NCBI RefSeq assembly: GCF_040183065.1
Contig: NC_091121.1
Span: 65,256,287-65,320,286, forward strand
DNA: 64,000 bases
Direction of reading: 5' to 3'
DNA from: Periplaneta americana
Lineage: Eukaryota > Arthropoda > Insecta > Blattodea > Blattidae
Shown: positions 1 to 11,677 of the stretch, in pieces
How the letters are laid out: the number at the start of each line of letters is the position of its first letter
Position numbering within the stretch: the first letter of the stretch is position 1
The notes under the pieces: model-generated
The model's input: the letters and a program-made list of their open reading frames with translations, nothing else
Database searches by the model: none
What the model was told of the DNA's origin: nothing
Translations under genes and position numbers: made by a program

Positions 1-1219
1 GGTTACTGTCAGTTTTACTGTAAAAGTTGTAAATAAAATAGAGGAAATTATGAAAAGTACGAGAAATAAAATGCGTAAAGCTCGGCATGACATACTTGTT
101 CATACCAAGCGGTGAATGCATCTGTTTACTTATTTAAAGACATTTCTTACCGCACAAACTGTCGTACTGAACATCTGGTGACTGACTTAACCCGATGAAC
201 ACTAAAATAACTCTTACGTCCGATGTACTCATATGTATACACTCATTGAAAGAAAAACAGGCCGGCTTAGAAACGTCTTCATAGCGGTCATGCAGTGCAG
301 CTGTATCGAAATTTTGCATCATACTATTTTTATGATTGTACTTATTGCTTTTACCCTCCCACGCCTTTAGAACGAACCTAATCCTATTCTACTGTTATCT
401 GTTTCTAATTTAGATAATAATATAACTCACAAAACTTACAAATACACGAATTCAAGAACAAATAAGTTTTCAGGTGTCCGTTATTTTCACCGCGCATACA
501 TGTGGAAAGGACATTGGCATGGGCTGTGGCGTCTACATCTCGACCAACATTGTTTCCAACTGAAGTGTCCGGGAAAATCGCCAAAAAGTAGCTCAAAAGT
601 CGCTAGATTTCTTATTATCAATAGATGAAGTATTATTTTCGTCGCTAGAGTGTTGAAAAAGTCTCTAAAGCTCTATTTAAGCAATAGAAAAAAGAAAAGA
701 AATTGTTGCCGAAAAAAGCTTAAATTGCTACATTTAGCAACAAACTCGCTAAATTCTCAACACTGGAAACGACTGTTGCATAAGCTGCCGTTATTCCGTC
801 TCTGCGCTTGCGCGACGGTAACGCAGCAATTGTGTTTCAAGTGTGACAGGAGATTTTCTATCGATGCGTTTTACGCTACAAAATTATAATGTACAATTCT
901 CGCATTATACGCTATTTATGTTTACCTTTAGCCCGTACATCCTGTATTTCCGAGATTCTGTTATGCACTTGGGCTTTGCGTTTTTTTTTTAAGTTTATTT
1001 ATAGACGCTTTAATATCTGTGGTCATTTCACGTGTTTAGAATCTGTGGGTATATCAGTGGCCGTTGTTACTATTGTTGAGTTCGTTCCTGTTTCTATTTG
1101 TGTTGTTTAGATGGCTTGTGTTCATGTAACTGACTTTGCGTATTATTTCATTATAGGCCAATAGGTAACCAAAAAACCCCTAGAATAGAGTTTGTTGTGT
1201 TCCGTCAATTAAGTAAATG
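1..1219. other. AT-rich sequence without recognisable gene
   Basis: I see no exon-like stretch, RNA gene or element with defined ends here. Short open frames on both strands lack any domain I recognise and have the base composition of the surroundings. A short T run lies near 979-990. It may be diverged repeat DNA. Confidence 0.5.
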
Positions 1220-3712
1220 TAAGTGAATTTAACTATTAGGCCTATAATCTGTGGCAAGATAGAAGAGATAGTTGAGAAGGAGAAGAAGAGAGCATGCGCA
1301 ATCCTAATGGGCAACTGGAAACCAGTGGTAGGAGAAGGCCAAAAGGGAAGAACAGTTGGAAAATATGGATTGGTAAGAAGTGACAGGAGAATCTTTGGTA
1401 AATTTCTGTAAAAGAAATTAAATGATTATTGGAAGTACATTATTCCAACAACGTAAACGAAGAGGATACACATGAACATGCCCAAGGGACGAAACCAGAT
1501 ACTAGATAGATTACTGGTGCAGGAAAGATTCCGAAATTTGCTTTAAAAAAGCGAAGACTTCACCAGGAACAGATATTAACTCAGATCATGTCCTCCTGAT
1601 AGGCGGAGAAGATAAACGGAAGATAAGTGATGAAGAAATTGAACATGGAAAAACTGAAGAAGAAGAAGAAGAAGAAGAAGAAGAAGAAAATTTGAAGCAC
1701 ATTTTCAAGAGAAAGCCGCTACATTAGAATCCACACCTGAGAATAGTAATGAGTACTGGACTCATCTAAAAAGCTGTATACGTATAACAACAGAAGAAAC
1801 AATAGGATACACAGAAGGTGGGAGAATTAAGAAACCTTGTGTCGCAGGAAAAATGTTGAAGAAGATGGAGGAAAGGAGAAAATTGAAGAACATCAACACA
1901 GAAGAAGGTAGAAGAAACTACAGGAAACTTGACAACGAACTAAGAAGAGAAACTGATAAGGCGAAGTAAGACTGGATGAAAGAGAAATGTAAATAAATAG
2001 AAGATCTAGAGAGAAAAGGAAGATATGATTTAATGTATCACGAAGTAAAATGTTTGAACTTCACAAATAAGAAAATCAAATCCATGTGGTTGATAGAGGA
2101 CGAAAGCGGAAATGAAATAACAGACAGACCAGGAATGCTGAGCAGCTGGACTAAATATGTAGAAGAGTTATATGAGGTAGGGAATCGTCCAGATGACTTG
2201 GCTATAGAAGACGAAGCAGCCGTATCAGAAGACGAAAAATGATTTTCTATTTTAAGAGAAGAAGTTGAACTAGCGCTTAAGGAAATGAAGAATGGGAAAG
2301 CAATAGGAGTAGATGGAATCTCCATTGAATTAGTGAAATGCTTGGGTGAAGACAGAAGAAAATTCTATCATTATGCAACGAAATATATGGGCAAGGCGAC
2401 TGGCCTGAAGATTTCACGGAGACAGTGTTGCTTCCAGTACCGAAGAAAAATAATGCCAAGAACTGTAACGAGTTCAGGACTATCAGCCTTATATCGCACT
2501 CGGCGAAGATTCTTCTGCGAATACTGAATCGACGTTCATATTCTAAGATGGAAGAACAGTTGGAAGAAAAGCAGTTTGGCTTTAGGAAGGGGAAAGGTAC
2601 GAGAGATGCAATTGGACTACTACGAATAATCGGCGAAAGATACCTAGAGAAGAATAAAGAAGTGTGTATAGCAGTTGTGAACCTAAAAAAGGCGTTTGAC
2701 AGAGTGGATTGGAATAAACTGATGGGGATCCTAAAGAAAATTGGCATGGATTGGAAAGAGAGGAGGCTGCTCCGTAACCTTTATATGAAACAACGAGTCT
2801 AAGTCAGGATAGGAGAAGAAATGTCAGAAGGGAAAGGAGTACGACAAGTACGCCCTTTATCACATACCCTGTTAAACATCTACTTGGAAGATTAATGAAC
2901 TGTTTTCAGAACATGGGAGGAGTGTTAGTAGGAGGAAGAAAAATAAAGTGTGTAAGATTTTCTGATGATATGGCTTTGTTAGCAGAAGAGATGATACTAA
3001 GAGATATGCTACTGGAGCTAAATGACAGCTGGGAGCAGTATGGAATGAAGATAAATGCCAACAAGACGAAGATCTGGGTCATCTAAGGTAAACTTACGAA
3101 TTATAAATGAGGCAGTAGAGCAAGTAGATAGCTTCAAATACTTTGGGTGTACTATAAGCAGTAACATGAGCTGCTGCCAAGAAGACAAAAGGAGAATAGC
3201 AATGGCAAAGGAAGCTTTTAATAGAAAAAGAGCATCTTCTGCGTATCTCTGGAGAAAGAACTAAGGAAGAGACTAGTGAAGTGTTTTGTGTGGAGTGTAG
3301 CATTGTATGGGGTAGAAACATGGGCATTACGACGAAGTGAAGAGAAGCGAATAGAAGCATTTGAAATGTGAACATGGAGAAGGATGGAACATGTGAAATG
3401 GACAGACAAAATAAGAAACGAAGCTATGTTGGAAAGAGTGGATGAAGAAAGAATGATGCTGAAACTGATCAGAAAGAGGAAAAGGAATTGACTGGGTTAC
3501 TGGTTGAGAAGAAACTGCCTACTGAAGGATGCACTGGAAGAAATGGTGATCGGGAGAAGAGTTCGGGGCAGAATAAGATATCAGATGATAGACGACATTA
3601 AGATATATGGATCATATGAGGAGACAAAGAGGAAGATAGAAAATAAGAAAGACTGGAGAATTCTGGGTGTGCAGTGAAAGACCTGCCTTTGGGCAGAACA
3701 CTATAAATGAAT
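1220..3712 (+). mobile_element. Non-LTR retrotransposon (LINE family A), 5'-truncated and decayed
   Basis: A purine-rich plus-strand stretch reads, through several frameshifts and stops, as the end of an APE-type endonuclease (an INSDHVLL block near 1575-1600), a full reverse transcriptase domain and a C-terminal extension. The 3' end is the short AATGA-like tail at about 3700-3712 (ATAAATGAATGAC). The same 3' end recurs on the minus strand at 22439-22804, which confirms a dispersed family. The 5' end is not defined; I place it where the coding-like composition starts. I do not assign a clade (CR1, RTE or I-like would need a tree). A GAA microsatellite interrupts it at 1660-1690. Confidence 0.8.
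2261..3260 (+). pseudogene. Reverse transcriptase of LINE family A, broken
   Basis: Reverse transcriptase motifs can be followed across frames. The block KNGKAIGVDGISIE lies near 2289-2330. FGFRKGKGTRDAI, a typical non-LTR motif, follows near 2575-2612. Then comes KAFDRVDWNKLM (about 2689-2724), which carries the first catalytic Asp region. The polymerase box reads FSDD at 2958-2969, in place of the usual F/YADD. The thumb follows as GMKINANKTK. The frame changes near 2420, 2800 and 3080, and TAA/TGA codons occur between blocks, so no intact protein can be made. Codon-level decay suggests an old, inactive copy. Nothing indicates host use. Confidence 0.8.
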
Positions 3713-3859
3713 GACATTCAAGGGAGTATTATATTACTAAAAATATTAGTAAAATTTGAATAAATCTGATACGTCACAGGAGCTAAAATCATTGAAAACG
3801 ATGATTCTGACATGTCGTGGACATTAATATTGAAAAGTTATGAAAAATTGACTGTAATT

Positions 3860-3894
3860 CATTAGTACTGTTATGATCTATAACAGTACTAATG
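3860..3894. other. Perfect 15-bp hairpin
   Basis: Arms 3860-3874 and 3880-3894 are exact reverse complements around a 5-nt GATCT loop. It lies just outside the hAT element that starts at 4032. It may be part of an unrecognised small repeat. Confidence 0.6.
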
Positions 3895-4608
3895 TTAGTA
3901 CAGTTATGAATAAAATTGTAACGTATTGTAAATCCAACTTGCAAGGCCTGTCTACAATAGCGGTAAGTACAAAAAAAAAACCAAAGAAATAAATAACAGA
4001 TGAATGAAATTTGAATATAGACTATTGTATTCAGTGATGCCAACCGTATCATCCATAATTTAACTCATTGTACCATGTGCCGTAATAATGTACTTCCATT
4101 ATGGTAGGTACGTAAAAATACCATAATTTGCTTTGTGGTATAAAAATTTAATATGAAAATGTGTTATAGCTACTCCTCTGTTCAACTTAATGTAATGTAA
4201 CAATTAACAGAAGGTTCTCAGCACTTTCATTAGGCCTAATATTGTTGCAGTGCATTTTTTTTCTGTGAAGTTCCCAGAAACAAAGCCGAGAACTCGCCTT
4301 TTAAGAATGACTGAATTTTCGGTTTATTTTAAGGAACATCTGCTTTCAGCTGTTTTTATTATTGACATAGGTATACATTAGCCCTAACATTTATTATACC
4401 AGTTGTAATTTAATCATATTGTGCATACAAGTGTCCATTGCTCAAAATTAAGTTCATTTAATCACTGTTATGCAAGCTAATAAAGATAATAAACGTCCCG
4501 CAACATCAAAACTGAATTGGACGGAGTTACGCAATAAGATACCAAGCGCCAAAAAAACTTGTTTCGAGATATTGGCCATTGAAATAAATCTGTTTTTTTT
4601 ATAAAACA

Positions 4609-6367
4609 CTAGCTGAAAGCACCCGGCGTTGCCCGGGTTTTCCTTCCTGCTTCTACTTTTAATCAAACTGGTTATTAAATTTTCGGAAATCTCGGAAACC
4701 TAACTGTACACAACCAAAACGAATTGTCTTTACTAAGCTTTCCTCGCCCATAAAGATGAATCTTTACTTAACGTCACTTACATGAATTAATGAACTCCTT
4801 AGCCAAATGCCTGCCAGGGTTAACTCAATTTAAAACAGTTGTAAATCACGCACCGAAAAGAAAACATTTCATTATGTGCCTGACGTTAAACTGTTGTTTT
4901 AAATATGTTTATTTATTTATTTATTATTTATTTTTATTTATCTATTTATTTACTTATTTATGTTATTTATTTATCTGGTGTAGTTAAGGCCATTAGTCCT
5001 TCTCTTCCACACCGCCAGAAATACAAATAAAGTAATAGAAAAGTCAAACTATAAACAAAGTAAAACTCAACGAAAATATAATTCCTTCTCCTCTTTCTGA
5101 TCAGTTTCAACATCGAATCAATATATACATATACAATTTAATTTATATTGGAAGATTTTTTTTACCTCTTGACCGCTGTACACCCACTTATATCATATCC
5201 AGTTTTTTTTAATATAACTTGAAACTATATCTCATAAATTCAGAACATATTATATTAATTCTAATTTTACACACAAAATACAGATACAATATAAACTCGC
5301 AATAAGTCATTTTTTAACATAAAGACTAATATTCTGAGAAACGTATAGGCCTACCGGTATTTTAGAAATTAAGAGATTTTTATTTCCACAACGCCTAACA
5401 TATTAAATTTGCAACGTGAAAGGTGAATAACAATATTTTGAGAATTAATACAATGTTATTTTCAGTGGGCTTATGTACATTCACATACTACATTAGCAAC
5501 ATGACAAAAGTGTCATTGAATTGCTTATTGATATGTGTAAAATCTTTTTTTTTCAGTTCTTTGTATAAAATATAGTTGAGGATGTGAAAAACACGCAGTT
5601 TTTAAGTTAATGTCTGCAACTTTGAGGGACTGTCCTTGAGCTTCATTTTAATATGGCCATTACAAATGCTAGTGGCATTGAAATTGCAGTTGCTTAAAAT
5701 TGAATGAGTATCCTAGCAATACGTGGAAAAAAACATCTCCTTTTATTTTTGCAGTTAATATTGCCAATTCTATAACGTTTCGTATGAGTTTTTCACACCA
5801 ATTCTTATTCGTGCATAATTTTGGTGGGTCAATATTTCGCAATTGTACTATTGGTTATTCAATATTAAGCTAATTATGTGGTTAGCAATCCTTGTAGTTT
5901 CAAATAATTCTAGAATGCAGTTGTATAAAACAGTTTGCTCACTATCTACAAAACTGCATCGAGGAATTCATAATACGGTCCTAGATTGCGTAAAGATACT
6001 TATTGCATAATTATCTAGTTTTAGCCTTTTTAGCCTTCATGATCTGTAACAACAATGTAATTTAATTTCGTGTTAAAATTTCCATGGCCTCGTGAAAGTC
6101 GATGTTGAATACAACAGACAATAATAAAAAACAATTGACTATAGAAGATTGCATTTTAGTATTACACATGAATGTTACGTATTTATTTTTATTTTTTATA
6201 TTTTTAATTAGTTTAACTTCCATTTGCACAATTTTAATGTAGCCTATGTTCTTCTCCTGGTTATGAAGGTTAAATGTGCAAAATTTGGCACATATCGGTC
6301 AAAGCGTGTAGATTTGTATAGAGAACTTACACACATACATACCCACATTCAATTTTATATATTAAGA
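4609..6367 (-). mobile_element. Helitron with canonical 5' TC and 3' hairpin-CTAG ends
   Basis: Read on the minus strand, the element starts TCTTAATATATAAAATTGAA at 6367 and ends with the GC-rich hairpin ACCCGGGCAACGCCGGGT (about 4621-4638), eight bases, then CTAG at 4609-4612. The flanking host bases are A before TC and T after CTAG, as expected for Helitron insertion between A and T. A helicase remnant in the same orientation lies inside (5566-5850). All three features together make the call strong. At 1.76 kb it is too short to be autonomous, so it is a decayed deletion derivative. Confidence 0.85.
5566..5850 (-). pseudogene. Helitron Rep/Hel helicase, C-terminal remnant
   Basis: On the minus strand the fragment QLRNIDPPKLC (about 5805-5840) corresponds to the LLRN.NPPKLCNG block of Pif1-like Helitron helicases. 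Further on, KQLQF is followed by stops and then KxAQGQSLKV-like residues reading NEAQGQSLKVADINLKT and CFSHPQLY (about 5566-5645). The QGQSL segment is the late helicase motif that couples ATP hydrolysis to strand movement. In-frame stops and a frame change between the blocks show it is dead. The Rep (HUH nuclease) half is absent. Confidence 0.8.
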
Positions 6368-6609
6368 TTTCATGCAAGAAGTGTTATAACATTCATAGTA
6401 TTACAAAAAATAGCACAAATAATACCAAAAAAGGCTAACCGATTTTCGATAAGAGTCCAGCAGCTGAATTAAATTTTTTCAAAGCGAAATAAATAAATTA
6501 ATTTTATGCAATAAACGAATTTTTGCTTATAAATAGCAGCAAAATTCAGATATTGCATTCTTGATTTTTTCCGAGTTACATTAGGCTGCCAACAGATTTG
6601 TGCAAATAT

Positions 6610-6640
<31 letters not shown>

Positions 6641-6910
6641 CAAATTGTCGGTTGGTCTGTTATTGCATAACTCCGTCCAATTGATACAGCGCCAGCGTGT
6701 CAATACTGCGAAATACGGGACTTGAAGCCCCGGTTAGGCCCTGGTAAGCAGGATGTATTAAAGCTCCGTTGTAAAATGTGTAATGATTCGACGAGGGCAT
6801 ATACAGTAACTTATTTCTGTTAAAAACGCAACCACAGTGAAAAATTTTCTACCATACTTCATCAACATTATTAACAAATTTCTGATCTGAAATTTTTAGG
6901 CCATGTGTCA

Positions 6911-7148
6911 TATCGTCGGCTTACAAGCAAAACACAATAAGACAAAAATATTATCTCTGAGAAGAAGATGTTTTGAAAGCTCTTGACAAAATTGAATCCT
7001 CAAAATACATTTATTAAGTTGCTTCTCTTTATGTGTATTTAATTTGTCAATTATAAATTTATATACACATACATTATGTACATTGTTACGCCTTCTTCTC
7101 AGAAATATGATTTTTGACTTAATGTATTTTGCTTGTAAACCGACGATA
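6911..7148. repeat. Small fold-back (inverted repeat) element
   Basis: Arms 6911-6968 and 7092-7148 are imperfect reverse complements (shared TATCGTCGG, TTACAAGCAAAA and CTGAGAAGAAG words) around a ~120-bp AT-rich spacer. It lies within the 3.4 kb hAT, near its right end. I cannot identify a target duplication. Confidence 0.55.
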
Positions 7149-7493
7149 TTATACTTCAAATGTTTAAGTTTTTCCATACACAGGTTGGGTCTATATTCTG
7201 TTTTAAAGATTAATTTCATTATGAAAATCTGTTATTATCAAGTAATTATATCTGTTCGTAATTACATTAAAGGCATCATATAAAGGTTGTCCTCATATAA
7301 GGGAAATAAATTGTCGCACACAGTAAATGCCTGTCTTTATTTATTTTATTTTATTGTTTCCGTACCCTACCATAAAATACCATACTTTATAAGTGTTGGC
7401 ACCAATGACTGGCTGACAGGTTGGCATCACTGATTGTATTTTTGCAGTAGTGCTTAATATGAATAACAGTACGTACCTACTTTACGCACAGTT

Positions 7494-7497
<4 letters not shown>

Positions 7498-7536
<39 letters not shown>
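7498..7536. repeat. Poly(T) tract
   Basis: About 38 consecutive T residues, likely the tail of a minus-strand retroposon or a slippage tract. A second long T run sits at about 6611-6640. Confidence 0.8.
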
Positions 7537-7538
<2 letters not shown>

Positions 7539-7842
7539 CACCAGTGCTGTAAAGAGTCACTTTACGCATGACATCGGTGCATGAAAGTTATAACTTTACT
7601 CTCTATCACAGTATGTAATGTTACGCACTAGCATAGAAAATAATAGTATTTAATGTTCATCGTTCTGGGATAAAATGATTCGTAGATATTGAAAATTAAT
7701 AAAAACTCATTCAATAGTTTTGAAGAAATCGCCGTGTACAGACGGGAGGACAGTCAGACAGCACGGACAGAATCACTTTTTGTCGGTACCAGTGATGCTG
7801 AATATTGCCGCAAAAATCTGTGTGTGTGTGTATATGTATATA

Positions 7843-7875
7843 CGGCCTCGGTAGCGTAGTTGGTATAGCGCTGGG
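7843..7875 (+). repeat. SINE tRNA head fragment
   Basis: GGCCTCGGTAGCGTAGTTGG and the bases after it resemble the acceptor/D-arm with an A box (GCGTAGTTGG). The sequence then loses similarity to a tRNA before any B box. I read this as a truncated tRNA-derived SINE, not a tRNA gene. Confidence 0.5.
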
Positions 7876-9297
7876 ACATTTTTTGATTCTGTAGATGTAG
7901 ACCGTCCCCGACGACTGTGAAAAGGACGGCACTTATACCCCTTACACCCTATACAGGTAGATATATATTTAAACTACATAAAAATAATTTTAACTTCCTG
8001 ATTATGGATATACTTACTCGCAGGAACGATGTAATAAATATATCAGCGTTCAAGAACAACTAGGAATTTTCAATATAAGATATAGAGTTCATAGGCCTAC
8101 CAAGTGGCATGGATGTTTAAGATAAATCACTGTCGGATAACTACTAAGCCTTTCTGCAGTACGTAGTTGCTCGTGGAGTTTGTCCATGGATGGGCTCAGT
8201 TATTTTGTATCACTTACGTAACAGCTATGTTTCAAGTGAGCGATTGCCTAGCATCGATGCAATTGGTAATAGTGAAGAGAATCAAATAAGCTAATTTAAG
8301 GTTCTGACTACGCGAGATGTTTACGAGTTTTAGTAACTTTACTACTGTAAATGAAAAGAATGTTTTTGTGATGATTGTTGAAAGTGACTGAATTTTTATT
8401 AGGGTATCAAAGCGGCATCCAATAGAGAGTGTTAGTAATAAAACGCAGTGCAGACATTTTACATTATCAGGAAATGGCGATAATTTGAATTTAAACTACG
8501 AATCTGAATCCTCAGGACCTACTGAATAGGATAATAAACGATCAACATATTTGTGCCACAATTTTGAATAAAAAGACAAAATTCTTTTGTCGTCATTGTT
8601 CAAGGAAAAGGCCTTAAAATAGCCTGTAAACATAGTTTAATTAGTGAAATATTTCTATTCACACGAAGTGGGTAGTCTCTCAGACGAATGTTCAGTAATA
8701 ATGTCCGTCAAACAGAAGTTTAGTAATCTAGGGTTAAAGCGCTTTACTTAATTGTAGTTTATAGGTTACTAGTTACATAGAATCTCAGTGTCCATTTTCA
8801 GTAATGTTTGTTTTAGCGTAGGCTATACGTAAGTTACTACACTATCTACAAAATTGAATTTTGACTTGAGCGAGAATTGATCAATAAGTTTTGCTTGGGA
8901 CCCCCTCATTCAGATATAGTGTTGTTTTATACATCGTAAATCTACGACACGGGTCTCCCTGTTGTACTTTCCTCCCGGAGAAATCCGTGCTAAGGATATG
9001 ATTGTAGATTCAATCAATATGTTCGCGCCACTATAAATGAATTTTTCACAATTTTATCACTGCCACAACACATTTAACTTTTTATTGCAATATTATATGA
9101 ATTGTTCACTACATTAACGCATTGATTATTGCACAAAACGCACTTCAGGAGCAAGATGTAAAAATAATGAGTAGTGGTTCGAATGATTCACTATTCTTGG
9201 CATGCTTCCCGCTTCATCCACTAGGTGACTCCCAATTCGGCGTAGAAGGTACGGCAACATTGGAAATAAAATAGATTGGGTGTATAGTATTAGGCCT
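7876..9297. other. No recognisable gene
   Basis: AT-rich sequence without splice-flanked GC-rich segments, long open frames or defined repeat ends. Confidence 0.5.
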
Positions 9298-9745
9298 ATA
9301 TAAGAGGTTAGATTAGATTAGATTAGATTAGATTAGGTGTGTAGTATTATGTAAGATGTTAGGTTAGGTATAGATTAGGTGCGTAGCATTATGTGAGATG
9401 TTAGGTTAATTTTTTTAGTAGATTATTTTATGACGCTTTATCAACATCTTAGGTTATTTAGCGTCTGAATGAGATGAAAGTGATAATGCCGGTGAAATGA
9501 GTCCGGGGTCCAGCACCGAAAGTTACCCAGCATTTGCTCATATTGGGTTGAGGGAAAACCCCGGAAAAAACCTCAACCAGATAACTTGGCCCGACCGGGA
9601 ATCGAACCCGGGCCATCTGGTTTCTCAGCCAGACGAGCTGACCGTTACTCTACAGGTGTGGACTGTTAGGTTAAATTAGGTGTGTTGTATTATGTGAGAA
9701 GTTAGGTTAGGTTAGATTAGGTGTGTAGTATTATGTGAGAGGTTA
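9298..9745. repeat. TTAGRT/TTAGGT-containing minisatellite, split by a SINE
   Basis: Imperfect units built on TTAGATTAGATTAGG and GTGTAGTATTATGTGAGA-type words occupy about 9300-9409 and resume at 9664-9745. The insect telomere repeat TTAGG occurs only twice in a row at any point, so this is an interspersed tandem repeat, not a telomere array. Confidence 0.7.
9410..9663 (-). mobile_element. tRNA-derived SINE (family 1) in the minisatellite
   Basis: The minus strand carries a tRNA-like head with a GGTTCGATTCCC B box near 9598-9610, a conserved body with the word GGTTTTTTCCGGGGTTTTCC, and a tail GACGCTAAATAACCTA. The 11-bp sequence TGTTAGGTTAA flanks it at 9399-9409 and 9664-9674. Because the target is itself repetitive, part of that match could be array periodicity. 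The T run at 9410-9416 is the poly(A) tail on the minus strand. Confidence 0.85.
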
Positions 9746-9889
9746 GATTCGTATCACATTCCGCGCACCCTTTCTTCACAGTTGGTGACATTGAAAATCC
9801 TACCATTCCATTCCTCATATTACGTCACATTAAGATTAAGGAAATATGGAGCACAAGGAATTTCGTACGAAAGTAAGGTATGTATGTGG

Positions 9890-10115
9890 GATGGACTTTG
9901 TGGGCATATGGGTACAACTCTCCTAATGATCACATCCAATTTCCACTACTTCATATTATAAATCCTAGCGATTTTCAAAGTATTTCATGAATGTTTTCTA
10001 GTGGCGCATACATATCGAACATTTACCAGGATTTTCATCGCCTTTGGCCAGGTTTGAACTAGAGAATCTCGGAGCCAGTTGCAAACATAGTAACCACTAG
10101 ACCACTAAGGACGAC
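9890..10115 (-). repeat. Probable tRNA-derived SINE fragment
   Basis: Reverse complement of 10025-10113 looks like a tRNA head: an A-box-like TAGTGGTCTAGTGGTTA and a B-box-like AGTTCAAACC, spaced as in a tRNA. No matching 3' body is evident, so bounds are approximate. It lies just upstream of the PDZ exon's acceptor, within the preceding intron. Confidence 0.5.
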
Positions 10116-10235
10116 ACAGTAGTGCCATGTTTTACACAAAAAAGTCGTTCATCTCAATGCCTTTGTGTGTGGGTTGATTTGTTTGTGGATAATATTAAGG
10201 CCCGGTGGACAACTAGCCTCTTGTGATGTTTGCAG

Positions 10236-10524
10236 GGGCAGCGAGGTGCCACCACAGCTCCAGACGCGCACCGTGACGCTGGAACGCGGGCCTGACGGCC
10301 TGGGGTTCAGCATCGTCGGAGGACACTGCAGCCCGCACGGCGACCTGCCCATCTACGTGAAGACCGTGTTCGAGAAGGGGGCGGCGGCCCACGGCGGTCA
10401 GCTCCGACGGGGGGACCAGATCGTGGCAGTGAACAGCGTGAGTCTGGAGGGCCTCACCCACCAGCAGGCCGTGGCGGTGCTCAAGCGCGCTCAGGGGAAC
10501 GTGACCCTCACCATCCAGTCGTAG
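10236..10524 (+). CDS. Terminal exon of a multi-PDZ scaffold protein
   Basis: This exon encodes one complete PDZ domain and then TAG at 10522-10524. The acceptor is TGATGTTTGCAG ending at 10235. One base (10236) completes a split codon, so the exon enters in phase 1 or 2 depending on convention. The domain shows the carboxylate-binding loop GLGFSIVGG (10297-10323), then SPHGDLPIYVKTVF, a RRGDQIVAVN strand and SLEGLTHQQAVAVLKRA, the alpha-2 helix. It ends in GNVTLTIQS. This pattern is closest, from memory, to the late PDZ domains of MPDZ/MUPP1 and PATJ/INADL, junctional scaffolds that bind C-terminal peptides at the membrane. The exon is markedly GC-rich against AT-rich flanks. Upstream exons are not visible in this window, so the gene runs in from the left. 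The exact parent gene is uncertain; the PDZ call is firm. Confidence 0.9.
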
Positions 10525-11017
10525 CCGTGGTGACAGGACGAGCAGCTTCTAGTCAGAATGCACGCCCACCCAACTCAGGAATACAGGAGTCGGTGCAACA
10601 CATGCTGGGTTTGATAGGGACCACTGTTTTATTGCGTCTGGGGGAGCTTCATGAACAATAGTGTAGGGGTTTCAGTATTACAAATCCCTCTCCCTAGGGC
10701 TGTTGAGAGTATTCCTCAAGACAATGTTGTAAAAGTGCAAAACAAATTTAATAATTAGTTATTATACGAAATGTTACAAGTTGAAATTTTAAATAACTCA
10801 GTAGTCATTGGGAAGATAAGCAGTTAGTATTTTCTGAACCGTTACAAGAGTTTATATCTGGTGCAAAGTGCTGAGGCATGTAGAAGCTATCTGTGTGAGG
10901 AACGATCGTCTTCTTGATGTTATTCTTTTCAGACAGCAATAGAGGCCTTGATTTCTAAACTGATTGCTTGAAGAACTCACACCATCATATTCTTAGCAAT
11001 GTGACTGCACCAATAAA
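10525..11017 (+). other. Probable 3' UTR of the PDZ gene
   Basis: Sequence after the stop is non-coding and runs to an AATAAA at 11012-11017 followed by GT-rich sequence (TTGTGTCCCC near 11036). No competing AATAAA occurs nearer the stop that I can see. Confidence 0.45.
11012..11017 (+). promoter_or_regulatory. Candidate polyadenylation signal AATAAA
   Basis: Canonical hexamer about 490 bp after the PDZ stop codon, with a G/T-rich element about 20-30 bp downstream. Confidence 0.45.
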
Positions 11018-11612
11018 ATTTGAGGAAAACTGCAAATTGTGTCCCCTTTCAACCTGAAGGATCCTCTCCCGCAGGAACTCTTGTAATGCCGGGTTAAAAT
11101 TCATGATGCAACAGCAATCCTATATCTTCTTCCGTATTGTTATAGTTCCTGCATCCGTTCTTGGCAGGCAAAAACATTAATGCAAGCTTATAAGTGAGTT
11201 GCTAACAGACCAGTGCGAGGGTTGCCAGATATATCAGACAAGAATAAGGAACATAAACACGTAAAAAAATTTCGACGTGCATATAGCCTGAGTTAAATCA
11301 ACGAAAAGTAAATTACTTTTATTTGTAATCAGTTGTAAAATACCACCTATTCGTTTTATACAGTTATGCTTCTTACACAATTGTTTGCAATATGAAACCT
11401 ATTATTTATATTATTTTGTTATTTCCAACTACTTTCATGTTATTTACTCGTAACATGATTTAAAAAAGTATCTTTGCAACAATGTTTCCAACTTCTGGAA
11501 AATTTTCTACAGCAAGAGAAAGCCATTACACTTCTTTGAAAAGTGAGAAAAAGGAAAATAACTGGAAAAGTCTACATACACTTGAAAATGTTTTATTTTC
11601 TCTGTGACATAT

Positions 11613-11613
<1 letters not shown>

Positions 11614-11675
<62 letters not shown>
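11614..11675. repeat. (AAT)n microsatellite
   Basis: About 20 uninterrupted AAT units. Confidence 0.95.

Positions 11676-11677
<2 letters not shown>

Larger units (their letters stand above)
4513..6681. mobile_element. Fold-back element nested in the hAT
   Basis: ATTGGACGGAGTTACGCAAT at 4513-4532 matches the reverse complement of 6662-6681 with one mismatch. Similarity continues more loosely inward (GAGATAT and AAATCTGTT words), giving arms of roughly 80-100 bp. TGA trinucleotides lie immediately outside both ends, a possible 3-bp target duplication. The middle is occupied by the Helitron at 4609-6367 and a T tract near 6611-6640. Superfamily unknown. Confidence 0.55.
4032..7432. mobile_element. 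hAT-type DNA transposon, 3.4 kb, with nested insertions
   Basis: The ends are CAGTGATGCCAACC at 4032-4045 and its exact reverse complement at 7419-7432. They are flanked by the identical 8-bp sequence ATTGTATT at 4024-4031 and 7433-7440. CAGTG-type termini with 8-bp target duplications are diagnostic of the hAT superfamily. Subterminal TACCATA/TATGGTA words occur near both ends. I find no transposase reading frame; much of the interior belongs to later insertions (fold-back 4513-6681, Helitron 4609-6367). The perfect target duplication suggests a moderately recent insertion despite the eroded interior. Confidence 0.85.

Noticed and set aside
9300..9430. Telomeric TTAGG array
   Set aside because: Only two perfect TTAGG units occur in a row; the rest is a longer minisatellite unit.
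10213..10461. Minus-strand open frame opposite the PDZ exon
   Set aside because: Shadow of a GC-rich coding exon; the plus frame has domain motifs and splice site.
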